From the NCBI GenBank assembly GCA_032164295.1, contig JAJHTX010000006.1, forward strand, positions 620,001 to 684,000: a stretch of 64,000 nt of DNA. The letters run 5' to 3'. This document shows, one piece after another, positions 21,981-32,988 of the stretch; positions within the stretch are counted from its first letter, which is position 1, and every line of letters begins with the position of its first letter. The notes beneath the pieces were generated by a model. The model worked only from the letters and a program-made list of their open reading frames with translations. It had not been told where the DNA came from and ran no database searches. Both the position numbers and the translations under genes were made by a program. Origin of the DNA: Inonotus obliquus (lineage: Eukaryota; Basidiomycota; Agaricomycetes; Hymenochaetales; Hymenochaetaceae).

Positions 21981-23621
21981 CTACGAGCAAGAGTGTAACT
22001 CATTGGCCGTGAAATCAATGACTTTGATCTTCTCGTTTGCACCGCGGACCAAATTCCGCGTTTCCAAATCATAGTGGTTAATACCGATCCTATGCAGTCG
22101 AGTAACCGCTCTGAGAGCCATTGCCCTGTCATCATATCAGCCGGAACGGATCATCGCAGAACTTGAGCGAACTGGCTTGCGACTTACTTATCCTCCGAGC
22201 TCATGTCTTTCAAATTTACATGGTCCTTCTCAAAGCACTCTCCTTCATAATCCAACACAAGGGCGAGCGTAAAGTTAGTCTCAAATATCTCGGGGCCGCC
22301 GCTTTGATATTGTTGCTCTGCATGTTACCTTCGATCATCCGTATATATCAAACTCCTTGCGTAAACGAGAGATACATCCCATCTCCCCTTCGGTCGTCCG
22401 TTTCACCACCCGTACCTGCGTTCACTTGCTGGGTCGTCGCTGTCGCTCGCGTCAAGTTTAACCAAACAAACCGTACCAATCGATCCACTTCCAATGCTAC
22501 GAAGAAGCACGAGTTTAACGGGAGTCTTACCCAAGGACAAGCATTGTTCCGTGCCTTCGACGTAGAACTGGAGCGAAATACCGTTTGTCGTGACTTCTTC
22601 TGACCAGTGTATCTGAGAATGTCGATAATAATTTAGAATGAAAGAAAAGCTTATAAAAAATCGATGCCTTACGAGTAGGTCAGGTGGACCCCTTGATTTC
22701 TTCCGTTTCTCATGAGGACTCGCTTTCCCTCCCTGCGCATCTTCATCCACTTGAGACTCGTCTGGGTTCCACTGTTGTGTCAGCGTGGATTGTAGTTGCA
22801 CAGACATATCTGGACGGGACGGGACATTCAAGTCAAACATCACAGCCAACATCATCCCGAGGAGAGCACGGATCGGTTTCGTGCTATCCTTCTGCTCTTC
22901 GACAGTCGAGTAAGTTATATACGCTTCTTCATGTGATCCCATGTATGAGCATGCCTACCAGTCTTATGAGCCAGACTATCAGCAGCCTGAGGAAAAAGCG
23001 ATATAACTTTTTGTATAGCTTTCAACCACTCAGTGGATGCGCGTGAACGCATATTGGTACCAGAAGCATTCCTCGCATTGAGTTCAGACGTAACTGAATC
23101 AAAATCCTGTGAGGATTTAATTTGCACCAAGACTTGGTCCTTCTCCTCCGATGCACCTTCAGCACGAAGGGCGAAACCAACCTCCGCTTTGTGTCCTGAA
23201 GATGGGCCACCAGGACCCACGCGTTCAGTTCATGACCAAGATAGACCCGATACGATGTACCAAAAATCTCACCTAACAGATGCACAGTGAGCGCTTAGAA
23301 TATACGATACAAATCATAAAGGTGCTCACATCCGCTTTACTAGTGATCCCATTGCTCTGTCGAGTTACTTCGGTGGAAAAGTAGTGACGTCGAATCCAAT
23401 CCATCAAGCTTTTGCATGCGGGTCGTTCTCCGAGAAATCCCTCAAGAAGTAATAAGCGCATCGACCATTCCAGAATCACGACGCGCTGCTGTGGTCCACC
23501 ACTGAGGTAACAATCTTTCGACGTCCACTTCGTCAACCTCGGAAGTACTCTCTTGACCGGCATTCGTTTCGTGTGTATGGAACTTCGCATCATCGCGGAG
23601 AAAATCTGCAAGAGACGTCAT
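21981..23621 (-). pseudogene. Decayed fungal protein kinase-like gene
   Basis: Reading from ATG 23621 gives MTSLADFLRDDAKF and a segment ending RLLPQWWTTAARR, then the frame breaks near 23445-23460 and continues as LLLEGFLGERPACKSLMDWI. Further pieces in shifting frames are GTSYRVYLGHELNAWVLVA, EKDQVLVQIKSSQDFD, SKPIRALLGMMLAVMFDLNV-like sequence, the glycine loop VLLRSIGSGSIGTVCLVKL, RVVKRTTEGEMGCISRLRKE with a candidate VAIK-type lysine, LALVLDYEGECFEKD, then RAVTRLHRIGINHYDLETRN and KIKVIDFTANELHSC at the end. The HRD-like HYD and DFG-like DFT motifs mark the basidiomycete kinase-like family. At least four places need a frame change that no plausible intron supplies, so it is called a pseudogene. 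Clustered sequencing errors are the alternative. Confidence 0.72.
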
Positions 23622-23870
23622 AATATTAAATCTCGAAGTATAGATGAATCGGAGTCTGGTCGGTCTGAAAGAGAAAAGTAAACCTGACGACTCGAATGTC
23701 TCAGATGGACTTCACCTTTTCTGACCTTGATTATATGATCACTTGCTTTGTCAATCAATCATCAAAGTGGTACAATTGCATAGCGAGTTATTGGCAAAGG
23801 AAAGGAACAGCGGACGATAGCAATGTAAATGGAATAAAGGTCACTGAGTTTTAATCATCTTCATATATAT

Positions 23871-25156
23871 CTATCTGTCCGTTGAATCTAGGTGCCAACT
23901 TTCCATTCTGTCAAGCTCATGGTAAATGCGCGGAATTGTGAGGCAGAGTTTATAGTGGAACGTTACTGTTCTGTTCATTGTTGTACCATCTCCTCTTGAC
24001 TTTGCCATGATATAGAAAGCATCTGGATCCCGCCTAAGCCTGTCCTCGCCCAGGAAGTCCCACCAATCTATACGGATGTGTCGCAACACGGGGCACGTAA
24101 GAGGTTCATCACCATTCCGAGTAAGCCCTTCCGATAGATCGCCTGCATCGTCACTGTTTTCAAGCTTGAGCTCATGCAGTGAGGGCAGCCGCATACGAAG
24201 GACGGGAATCACTTTATCCGAGTTTGCGTCGTAGCCGTATATAGATAGCCTCGCTAAACGTGGACGAGAACACTCGATAAACTCCAGCAGGAGGTGACCT
24301 GGTCCGTAAGAATTCATACTGGTGCAGAACTCCAGATTCCTTAGATCGGGAAGGTATCTATCATAAGTGCCGAGAGGTGGCTGCGTGCGTTCTCTAGCCC
24401 AAGCGTTTGGACATTGTATACAAGGCGAGTACTGGTGTTTGGCAAAGTCAGATCGGTTGTAGGGGGCCATTATCTTATAAGACTTTAAAGTCTCCGATTC
24501 GAGATTCGGGCAAGCACTCCCTCAGAATGGCGAGGCAGTGATCGGCGGCTTCCGCGTCCGCCCATGGGTCCGTGAAGTCGATACGCTCCACTTCTCTAAG
24601 AGAATGGATGGATCCTCTCCGGTTTCAATGGTATGTCTACCAAAAAGTTCCATGCATTCCAGTTGCCGGGACCGGGAGATGTCGATACACGGAATAGTTT
24701 GTCTACCATCGCACGTTCGGATGTTACTTTCGAGATTTATGGAGGTTAGCATAGGCATGTCCGTCAGTTCTACGCTCGCAATGTCGGGCGAGCAAGTCAT
24801 GAACTAGCAAAAAAATGAACATATTTCCATCGTTGTTGCTGCGCGATCACAGACTCAACGACGAGCCTGCCAACGTCCATACTCACCCGCTCCGCATTTA
24901 ATTGAGAAATTCAGAGGCGCTGAGTCCTCTCGAGCAATGTATGAAACATCTCGGGCGTGCGTTCGCGTCGACCCGGGACACCAAAGTTGTAGATGCAAAG
25001 GTATGACTACAATGTCCCGTATGAGAGAGCAAATTGACTCCAGCGACGGTAGACATGAGCGGTTCGCCCATAACTCCTTCGTGACCCCATGACCGCAATG
25101 GTGCACTGGCTGTGACCCAGTGGAAAATGTCGTAGAGCAAATCGTAGGCTAGCCAT
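23871..25156 (-). pseudogene. F-box family copy 1, degenerate
   Basis: The first of ten related F-box copies. The start region (ATG 25156, MASL then YDLLYDIFH after a small deletion) and the F-box (GVMGEPLMS in place of GVMIEPLFAS) are damaged. A second block (24522-24800) holds ASVELTDMPMLTSINLESNI. A third (23871-24470) keeps an open tail with HLLLEFIECSRPRLARLSIY and PVLRHIRIDWWDF. Stops and frame changes separate the blocks. It lies tail to head with the kinase pseudogene and divergent from the carrier gene. Confidence 0.8.
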
Positions 25157-25452
25157 GGCAATCTGATACATAGAGTTCTCATGTCAGGACTGGACAATTG
25201 CCGACTGCGTATATATGATACCACTCACTAGTAATCCATACTCGACCGACCACTGTAGGAGCGAAGACCGTCGCACAACAAAAGGGGACGAAAGCGGCAG
25301 TTGTAGTGGCAAAGAAACTCCGCCCAATGCCGAAGACGCGGATTCGCAATTCCTGTTCTCTCACGCGCATGCATTGTCACTGACTAAGGCTTTCCAGCTG
25401 CGCGCTGTCCAGCGGTTATCTCCTCCCCGTCAACGCATCCACATCAGCCAGA

Positions 25453-26941
25453 ATGGCAAATGTCGACCCAGACTCGAAGGGGGATCGTGCTCCTCTCATA
25501 AACACGTCTGGTACGGAAGTATCTTATCAGACTACCTACAACGGACAGGAACTACCCATCGCGGACGAATCCAATGCGGATGCTGCCGACGCAGAACCGC
25601 CATCAAAATCAAGGGAGAAATGGTCGGCAGGAGTCGCTGCTAGGAATGTTTTTCTGGCTTTCTTGCTCGCCGCTCTCCTCGTTGTTATAATCAAGGGATA
25701 TGTTGATGCGGATGACGTTGAGGTGCGCATGTTTAATTTACAACTGCCCTTCTATCATGTACACTAATGAGTGATCGCTTCAATGCAGTTTGATCTCGGG
25801 AAGGCTTTGAAAAGTGCCTTGGGTGGTGGACTTAGCGGAGCTGCAGGTATCAAATCCGATTTTCGATATCACTGTCCAAGAAATGCTGAATATTGCTTCT
25901 CGTAGCCATGGTGCTCCAAGTCCTGACACTAATGGTGATCATACCTCTCTAATCAGTCAAGCAACCAATCTCACACCCGCGCAATCATAGCCCCTCCGAA
26001 CGGTAATGAATTACCAATACCGCTACGGAACTACCACAACACAGGCTATCAACACCCTGTACCATGACGGAGGCTGGACGCGATACTATCAAGGAATGTC
26101 TGCAGCACTTATACAGGGTCCTATCTCGCGATTCGGTGATACTGCAGCAAATGTCGGCATACTTGCCTTACTCAAAGGGAACATTTACTTGAGACGTCTC
26201 CCTGAATTGATCAAGACCGTGTTTGCGAGTTTGGCGGCGGCGGCGTTTAGGATGCTGCTTACACCTGTAGATACGGTGAAGACGACTATGCAGACTCAAG
26301 GAAAGGACGGATTGAAGATTTTGAGAGCTAGAGTAGGCGATAAGCGACTCAAACATACTACCTGGAGCTAATCTTGCATTATTCCAATAGATCAAAGCTC
26401 ACGGCATTGGAACTTTATGGTACGGCGCTCTGGCAACTGCCGCTGCAACCTTCGTGGGACATTACCCCGTAAGCTTCGTTATCCCAAACTCTTTTCCATT
26501 CAAACTAACCACCGAATACCCTGCAGTGGTTCGGAACCTATAACTACCTATCCGCAACCCTACCCGAACCACATAACCTCCTCCAAAAGCTCCTCCGACA
26601 AGCTTTCATTGGTTTCGCCGCTTCCATCGTCTCAGATAGCGTCTCTAACTCCCTTCGCGTTATCAAAACCTACCGTCAAGTCGATCCCTCACGTATCTCA
26701 TATACCAACGCCGCACGTGCGGTTATTGCTGCTGATGGTGTTAAAGGACTATTTGGTAGAGGATTGAAGACGAGGATTATTGCTAATGGGTTGCAAGGAT
26801 TGATGTTCTCTGTGCTTTGGAAGCTTTTCTTGGATCTGTGAGTTATTTCTTTTTCGGGTTTGGGGTCTGTGGAGTTTGTGGTACCAGAAGCTATAATTGA
26901 CATGCCCTTTCCATTGATTCAGGTGGAACGATAACGCGTAA
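25453..26941 (+). CDS. Mitochondrial-carrier-family (SLC25-like) membrane protein
   Basis: Seven exons (25453-25722, 25789-25846, 25906-25934, 25991-26332, 26391-26468, 26527-26837, 26923-26941) give 368 residues. The 60-residue polar N-terminus is followed by a hydrophobic segment (NVFLAFLLAALLVVIIKGYV). The carrier region includes KSALGGGLSGAAAMVLQVLT, LMPLRTVMNYQYRYG (a P-x-x-x-V/K-type signature), LYHDGGWTRYYQGMSAALIQ, LLTPVDTVKTTMQTQGK (carrier signature PxDxxK), HGIGTLWYGALATAAATFVG, and SDSVSNSLRVIKTYRQVDPS with DGVKGLFGRGLKTRIIANGL. These tripartite repeats place it in the SLC25 superfamily, normally in the inner mitochondrial membrane. The extra N-terminal segment is unusual. Substrate not predictable. 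Confidence 0.87.
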
Positions 26942-28163
26942 TAGAATCAACGTATAAGGAGAACTTCGGATAGGAATGAGTTTCGTGGATTTGTAGCTAT
27001 GCTTACTTTTTCAGCTTTGGTGTACTGATAGTTCGCTGTCCACTAGAAGATAATACATCGCTGACTGATAGACAGTACTAAAAATCGTGAAAATTACTTA
27101 TCGGGAATTATGAACCGTTACAGTAATACTCCGCCTAACGGTTTTAAAGTGTTGCTCAAGAAAGACTCTCTCTCTAGTCTCGTCAGTCAGTTCATACTTG
27201 CTAATAGTAATAGTCAACTCTCACAATAAGTAGTGCCAATGTAAGTTCTAAGTTCCACCTTCTGCCTAGCCTCCTAAAGTCAGTGTAAAGGTACACACGA
27301 TTGGCATCATTCTTCGTCTGTTACACGAGTTATTTCGGAGTGGGATTTTAAATTCGCTTGACGGTTGCCACATGTAGAGGGAAATGGACACATGAATACC
27401 TATGCTACGCATCGAATCCTGTATTGAATGCGATAACTGTATTATGTTATTCGAACTCAATAGCTCTAGCTCGGTGCGCGAGTATCAATACACGGGAGAT
27501 CCTCGTATCATTTTTTTTGCTAACTCTTACTCTTCGTTCACTCTTCCCCGGACTTACTGTAGGTCAGTTTACACTAATCGATAACAGGCATATAGTGTTC
27601 CATGGACATGACACGCCACCATCATATCAACTCAATCGCCAGAGCCACTTACAGTAAAGCGACAGAGAAAAAGTAGCCTCGCGGATCTCAGGCACTTTCC
27701 ATTCAGAGCCGTATAAATCCGGGCGAAAGACGCTTTGAAATACCAGGGGAAAATCACATTGTTTCCATCACCTATCGTACAAATCAACATACTAGCGATA
27801 AGCACCGAGTCGATAGTCCGACGTCTTTCAACGTCGTTATCTTCGTTTACAACGGACCAGTGAGACCCTGGGATAAATAGAGTGGCGCTACGTTTGACCT
27901 CCGAAGTTCTAACCCGGGATCTAACGAGCCATATATAGAAACAAAATCAAACCGAGATTTAATCTTTCGTCTTTCGAGCACCGCAAGCATGATGTTCAAT
28001 GGAGAAAATCAGCAAAGTATGCCATAAATACAGTGAAGGTATAGATGAAAATGAATCTGAAAGAAAAGGGAATTTGAGCTTAGCAACTCGAAACGCCCCA
28101 AGAATCATTCTCGGATGACTCACCTTTCTTTGTCATGAAAATAGCAAAGGGGGGCGAGTACGT
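26942..28163. other. Intergenic; right part is a conserved F-box 3' flank
   Basis: The first 800 bp show nothing recognisable. From about 27780 to 28160 the sequence (GACCTCCGAAGTTCTAACCC, GAGCCATATATAG, CTTTCGAGCA) matches segments found downstream of other F-box copies at about 35830-36170, 39110-39460, 41900-42250 and 55860-56350. This block was therefore duplicated together with the genes. Confidence 0.6.
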
Positions 28164-29573
28164 TTATTCTTCGTCCGAATCCATGTCGTCCGAATCCATG
28201 TAGTCCGAATACGTGTCGTTCAAATCCGTGTCGTCCAAAAGGATGCATAAATCGATCTCTTCGGATTCAGGAGGCATCGTGTCCCAAATTAAATCACGCT
28301 CAGCAAGGATATGCGAAGTAGGGACTCTGAATATTTCATTGAATATTACTGTTCCAGATACTGATCCTTCTCTCCCTCTTGACTCTGCCATGTAATGAAG
28401 GGCATCTAGAGCCTCATCGTGCAGGTTCGATGCAACCAGCCGGATCTTTCGCAACGCGGGACACGTGATAGGCTCTTCACCGCCACGCGCGAGCCCTTCA
28501 AATAATTCGTCCGCATCGTCACAGCCACCAATGACGAGCTTTTTCAGGGTAGGTAGCATACGAAGGACAGGAATCAAGTTGTCTGAGATTGCGTTGTAGC
28601 CCCATATCTCTAGTTTCTGCAGACGCGGAAGAGAGCGCTCGATGAACTCTAGTAGGATATGATGTGATCCAGGCATCATGTCTGTGCGGAGCTCCAGAAT
28701 ATGCAATTCAGGAAGCGTCAATCTGTCTATGATGAGTGCTGGAACATCGCTGTTTGGACTCCATAGCCCAAGCCTCCAGATGCTGTTGTGTACAAAGCGA
28801 GTATAGCTCTCCGATATCATCTGATGACGTGTATCGTGTCCGACGGCGTCTATATCGAGCGTATCGTGTAAGGCGTTAAAATCTTCAAGATTCGGGGAAA
28901 CCTTCAACAAATTGAGGCAATCCGCGGCGGCTTTCGTACATGCTTCGTGAGAGAATTCATAATATGCTCGTCCGAGGGAATGGACCGGATCCTCGCCAGT
29001 TTCAATGACACTCCTGTCAATAAGTTTCATGACTTCAAGTTGCGGGGAGCGGGAGATGTTGATATGCGGAATGATTCGTGCACCGTCGCATGTTTTGATC
29101 TTGGTCCCAAGAGTTATGGAAGACAGAATAGGCATATTCGTCAGTTCTATGCCCCTCAACTCGGACGAATAGGCCATAAACTCCCAAGTGAAGTCAACAT
29201 CTCTCCATCGTTGCTGTTCTGAGACCAGAGACTTGACGATGAGTTCCATCTGTCGACGGCCTTCAACGTCCTCTTCACTCTCTACTCTGAACGATACTGA
29301 GAAAGTCAGAGGCGCGTTGTTTGACCTCTTGAGCCACGTATGAAATATTTCGATCGTGCATTCTCGATGACTCGTACCCGGCTCGCCGAATTTAGTAATG
29401 CAAAGGTATGACCACAATGTGCCGTGCGAGAGGGCCACTTGACGCCATCGACGACAAACATGGGACAGAAAGAGTGGTTCAATCATATCCGCCTCAAAGG
29501 TGGAAAGCTCGTGTGCACGCATCGTAATCCGGAGGAAAATGTCATAGAGCACGTCGTTAGGTAGACTGGTCAT
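28164..29573 (-). CDS. F-box protein, copy 2 (intact)
   Basis: A single exon of 469 residues from ATG 29573. The F-box at residues 1-65 reads MTSLPNDVLYDIFLRI, then IEPLFLSHVCRRWRQV and ALSHGTLWSYLCI. The rest shows leucine-rich strand-like repeats (LTLPELHILELRTDMM, SLPRLQKLEIWGYNAI, MLPTLKKLVIGGCDDA). F-box proteins bind SKP1 and select substrates for SCF ubiquitin ligases; the target here is unknown. The distinctive feature is an acidic tail, TYSDYMDSDDMDSDEE, built from a short tandem DNA repeat (28165-28215). The 5' flank (29574-29870) closely matches those of copies 3 and 5. Confidence 0.9.
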   Translation of the reverse strand: MTSLPNDVLYDIFLRITMRAHELSTFEADMIEPLFLSHVCRRWRQVALSHGTLWSYLCITKFGEPGTSHRECTIEIFHTWLKRSNNAPLTFSVSFRVESEEDVEGRRQMELIVKSLVSEQQRWRDVDFTWEFMAYSSELRGIELTNMPILSSITLGTKIKTCDGARIIPHINISRSPQLEVMKLIDRSVIETGEDPVHSLGRAYYEFSHEACTKAAADCLNLLKVSPNLEDFNALHDTLDIDAVGHDTRHQMISESYTRFVHNSIWRLGLWSPNSDVPALIIDRLTLPELHILELRTDMMPGSHHILLEFIERSLPRLQKLEIWGYNAISDNLIPVLRMLPTLKKLVIGGCDDADELFEGLARGGEEPITCPALRKIRLVASNLHDEALDALHYMAESRGREGSVSGTVIFNEIFRVPTSHILAERDLIWDTMPPESEEIDLCILLDDTDLNDTYSDYMDSDDMDSDEE

Positions 29574-29870
29574 GGCAATCTGGCATAGGATGTTCGCGTC
29601 AGAACTGGAATTATTGACTACGTATATAGTCGCACGTACTGTTAAACCGTACTCAACCACTGGGGATGAAGACCGTCGTCGGAAGAATGGGAGGCCTAGG
29701 AAGAAAGGGAGGCTCCAAAATGGTTAATAAATATTTCTTGGAAAACTTCGGCCAATGCCGAATCCGCCGATCTTTATTCAAGCGAAAATTTATGACCCTG
29801 CGTTCTTTGTGCTGCAAGTACAAAGTCGAACGAAGGAACAAGGGACTCCTCTTACAGTGAACCAGTGCGT
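29574..29870 (-). promoter_or_regulatory. Conserved 5' flank of F-box copy 2
   Basis: Near-identical blocks (GGGGATGAAGACCGTCGTCG, TGCCGAATCCGCCGATC) recur upstream of copy 3 (37660-37800) and copy 5 (43680-43860). The promoter moved with the gene during duplication. TATATAGTCGCACGTACTG lies about 50 bp upstream of each ATG. Confidence 0.6.
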
Positions 29871-30039
29871 ATGCTGGCTTCGCCAGGAAGTCTAAATACA
29901 GGTCTGTGAGATTATGAATTTTTTTGAGGGGAGGGAAGGGAGAGTGCCAGGTGAAATTTGCAGGAAGATTGCAGATCAACTTACCATACGTAGCTTAGCC
30001 GGAGAGAATTGAAAGTCCAAGCTTTAGTCATCGTGGCTG

Positions 30040-30372
30040 TGTCAAAATCGTCGTTTTGTAAGATCCGAAAACCCTTGTCATGGAGGTGTCTTTTTCCTTC
30101 TTTTTGAGCCTGCGGCCAAAAAGGGAGTCTCATCCCAATTCGGTATGATGGTGATCGACATGCAACTCCGTGTACTAGGACCCCTGAAAATTCCGCCCAA
30201 GCCCTCTGCCGAATCCGGATAAAAATGCCCGAATTTGGGCCCTGAGGCCTGAGTTTTTCCGGATAAAACAAGACAAAGAAGCGACAAAGGCCTGATAAAA
30301 AATCTGACTACAGCTAGTTCAGTAAATCATGTCACTCTGCATTTTTCTCTCGTACTTTTGTGCAGGGTCCAT
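30040..30372. repeat. Dispersed non-coding repeat fragments
   Basis: 30055-30145 (GGAGGTGTCTTTTTCCTTC, GGCCAAAAAGGGAG, CATCCCAATTCGG) recurs at 37880-37965. 30190-30270 (CCTCTGCCGAATCCGGATAA, GAGTTTTTCCGGATAAAAC) is a diverged relative of the element at 34671-34797. 30308-30372 is the reverse complement of part of the palindrome spacer (about 32688-32755). Confidence 0.6.
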
Positions 30373-30600
30373 CCAAATGAGGAAGCCCCTGATCTCTATG
30401 GTGATCTCTTACAAATGAGTACAAATGAGGATAAGTGAGTGATAAGCTGCACCAAATTGGTAAAAGGTCTGTGACCGACTTTCGATAGAAGCCATGACAT
30501 GCAACAGCAGCTTGTTGCGTCACATTGGTAATGTATAACAGGAGGATGTTCAACTTTGTTGTATTATTTATCGGTAGTGCCGTTATTCTGCACAATCCTG

Positions 30601-31073
30601 TGTTGAGGAATGTGATGCTCTTCCGTTTGCTTCCTGCCCACAATCAGTTGTGCAGAGAAAGAGGTTGTCATGAACACGTTTATTTATTCCTTTTCTTTTA
30701 TATTTCCCTTGTTTATGTCACCACCTTCTTAACTAATCGCGCTTACTAACTTCCTATCACTAATCATTGTCTCTTACTAATCCTTTTCTATCATCTGACC
30801 TTAGTCCGTTCCAGAAGATTCCGGGGACATTCCATGACATTCTATCTCATTCTATGACTTGTATATAGATAGTAGGTAGTTCATGCGCTCTCAGGGTATA
30901 AGTAGGAGGCGCGTTCACCTGTACTCCCCAGTTACGATTTGTCAATACACCGGCTAGTGTCGCTCAAGCTCACTCTCCCCTCTCCCCTCTACTCTCTCTG
31001 ATCAAGTTAGTGTAGCCTGGCCCTCTATTGTGAGCTGGCCTAAGTGCGTCGCTGATAGAGGTCGGGGCAGAGA
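30601..31073 (+). repeat. Possible LTR-like fragment left of the palindrome
   Basis: The stretch begins TGTTGAGGAATGTGATG, has a TATA-like GGGTATAAGTAGG at about 30893 and a pyrimidine-rich leader-like CTCCCCTCTCCCCTCTACTC at about 30973, an LTR-like layout. No second copy is in the window. It ends where the palindrome starts, so it could be an LTR broken by that insertion. Weak call. Confidence 0.3.
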
Positions 31074-31816
31074 TGTTAGAAAACGCTCGCCCTAATGGGA
31101 CTATACAGTAACCACAATAGGACGGTCTCCTCTCAGTGTTACGGGTTCGGCGATGCTTTTCTAAGAGTTTCCGGAGCCTACTCGGTTTTCACAAGCAGGG
31201 CAGATTCCCAAGTATACTAGGCGTTGCCTCGGACGTTTTCGTTTAGCTAATCAAGTCGGGCCTTAATCTCGTTGACAGGCTAGTAGGACAGGTAACATTA
31301 ACTCCTGCCGTTCGCAAGCTTCTCTAGTCGGTGGGCGACTAATCAATCGTTCCACGCCGTAGAGTAAGAGAGGTTAAGCAGATTAGGTGGTCTTCAGATT
31401 AGAAGCTAGATGCCTAAGAGGACTCGATGTACAAGACGATCGAAAGAAAGATGGGGAGCTACGGTCTAAGTCTACAACTATTTATACCTTTTCCTCATGT
31501 TGTGGACGGACCACTTCCTACGCTCCGTAGTTCCTACTCTCGATCTGATTCGTTATTCTAGCTTCCAAACTCGTGTGGTATTCCCATTGTTCTGCTGCGG
31601 ATTGACTCATCGACTGCGCCCTGTGCAAGGTGATGACTCGGCGTTGACTCATCTTGACTTGAACTGAATTGAAACCTATGCTCGGGGTCGGCCTTGTGCT
31701 GTGCCCTGTGCATAGAGTGAGTCAGTGAGTGAGTCATTGAATGCGTGTTCGTATGCCATTGGTTTTGCATGGCTGCGCCGTAGTTAAAGTTCGCTCGTCC
31801 GCAGTTGCTCGTGCGT

Positions 31817-32593
31817 TTAAGGAATTCCGTCGGGGTTCCGTTGTATAGCATCTGGGGCTATGAAGGCTGTGATTTGCTTGTCGCCTCGGGACTCTTGTTC
31901 GGGGCCGTCAAGTGTGATTCGACATCGGATATCATCGTGGGGAAACCAAGGTGGTTTAACGTATGTGCCTATGGCAATGAGTAGCCGTACACTTCGTCGA
32001 GTATCGTTCGAAGGTATTCTCCAACCTAGGTATAGGTCTCCTTGTAGTCGAATAGCTTTGCAGTATGCCCATAGTTCCCTGAGTGTGTTTGCAACCCATG
32101 CCGCTGTTATCGGTGAGCGGCGGTTCGTAACATAGTCTGCACTGATCTCCACGAATGTGCTTGGGCACTCGAGTGCTAATATGTCGTGGATTCCTACTAT
32201 TGTCCAGTGCGTCTTTGGTTGCATGCCTATTGCCGTATCCATTGCTATTGTTGACCTCGTGCGATTTCGAACGACCTCCGGGGGATTGTGGTATTCTCGA
32301 TAAGCTGTTGCTCGTTCGCTGGACACATGATATGTCAACATGCCCGTTGCCTCCCGTAGTATTATCTTGTGTAGGTCTTCGATGATCTGTCGCACTCTTC
32401 TGCATTTATAGCAAGCCGTTAGGGGTTGCTGTACTTGCTGCATCGTTTGCGAAGGTTTAGTGTGATCGTCGGGATTAGCGTTGCTAGCCGATGCTTCTTG
32501 ATCGTCGGCTTCGGATTGTATTAGATTCGCGTGTTCTTCGCTTCTCGCTGTCGATCCTGATCGTCTCCGGCCAGTGAAATTAACCGGTCCCAT
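31817..32593 (-). CDS. Uncharacterised palindrome-encoded protein, left arm (open)
   Basis: 258 residues from ATG 32593 (MGPVNFTGRRRSGSTARSEE). A polar N-terminal third is followed by ACYKCRRVRQIIEDLHKIIL, THWTIVGIHDILALECPSTF, AWVANTLRELWAYCKAIRLQ and LLIAIGTYVKPPWFPHDDIR. The single CYKC pair is not a complete zinc knuckle, so a Gag identity is not supported. No catalytic motif is recognised. This copy is uninterrupted, while the mirror copy has a stop. It is probably the protein of a mobile element. Confidence 0.6.
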   Translation of the reverse strand: MGPVNFTGRRRSGSTARSEEHANLIQSEADDQEASASNANPDDHTKPSQTMQQVQQPLTACYKCRRVRQIIEDLHKIILREATGMLTYHVSSERATAYREYHNPPEVVRNRTRSTIAMDTAIGMQPKTHWTIVGIHDILALECPSTFVEISADYVTNRRSPITAAWVANTLRELWAYCKAIRLQGDLYLGWRIPSNDTRRSVRLLIAIGTYVKPPWFPHDDIRCRITLDGPEQESRGDKQITAFIAPDAIQRNPDGIP

Positions 32594-32652
32594 CCGGGGT
32601 AGTTTCGATCGACGTTCCTAATCGAATCAAAATTTCAGCACAATCCTTTCAA

Positions 32653-32931
32653 GAGAGTAGGACATGGGTCTACCCAAAAAGGCAGGACCCTGCACTGGTG
32701 TACACGAAAAAATTGCAGAGTGACATGATTTACTGAACTAGCTGTAAGGGACGAGCCGAGGTGACCCAAGCCTCTGCCAATCTGGATAAGGTGAGGAACT
32801 ACCCAGACCAGTGGTCATAGGACCCTGGTAAATTTATGTCGCAAAACTTTCTAATAGTGTGAGATTTTTTTAGTCCGCAACTCAATGGAATGTTTGGAGA
32901 CATCATACAACCAATGGAAGAATGCACAACT
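32653..32931. other. Unique spacer of the palindrome
   Basis: 279 bp at the centre of the inverted repeat. The stretch GGACCCTGCACTGG ... TTTACTGAACTAGCTGTA (32688-32755) is the reverse complement of 30308-30372, outside the palindrome. CCTCTGCCAATCTGGATAAG (about 32772) resembles the TIR of the 34671-34797 element. The spacer may therefore be an older dispersed repeat trapped between the arms. Confidence 0.6.
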
Positions 32932-32988
32932 GAAAGGATTGTGCTGAAATTTTGATTCGATTAGGAACGCCGATCGAAACTACCCCGG

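Noticed and set aside
22121..22603. 160-codon plus-strand ORF
   Set aside because: Antisense to the kinase pseudogene, whose motifs explain the region.
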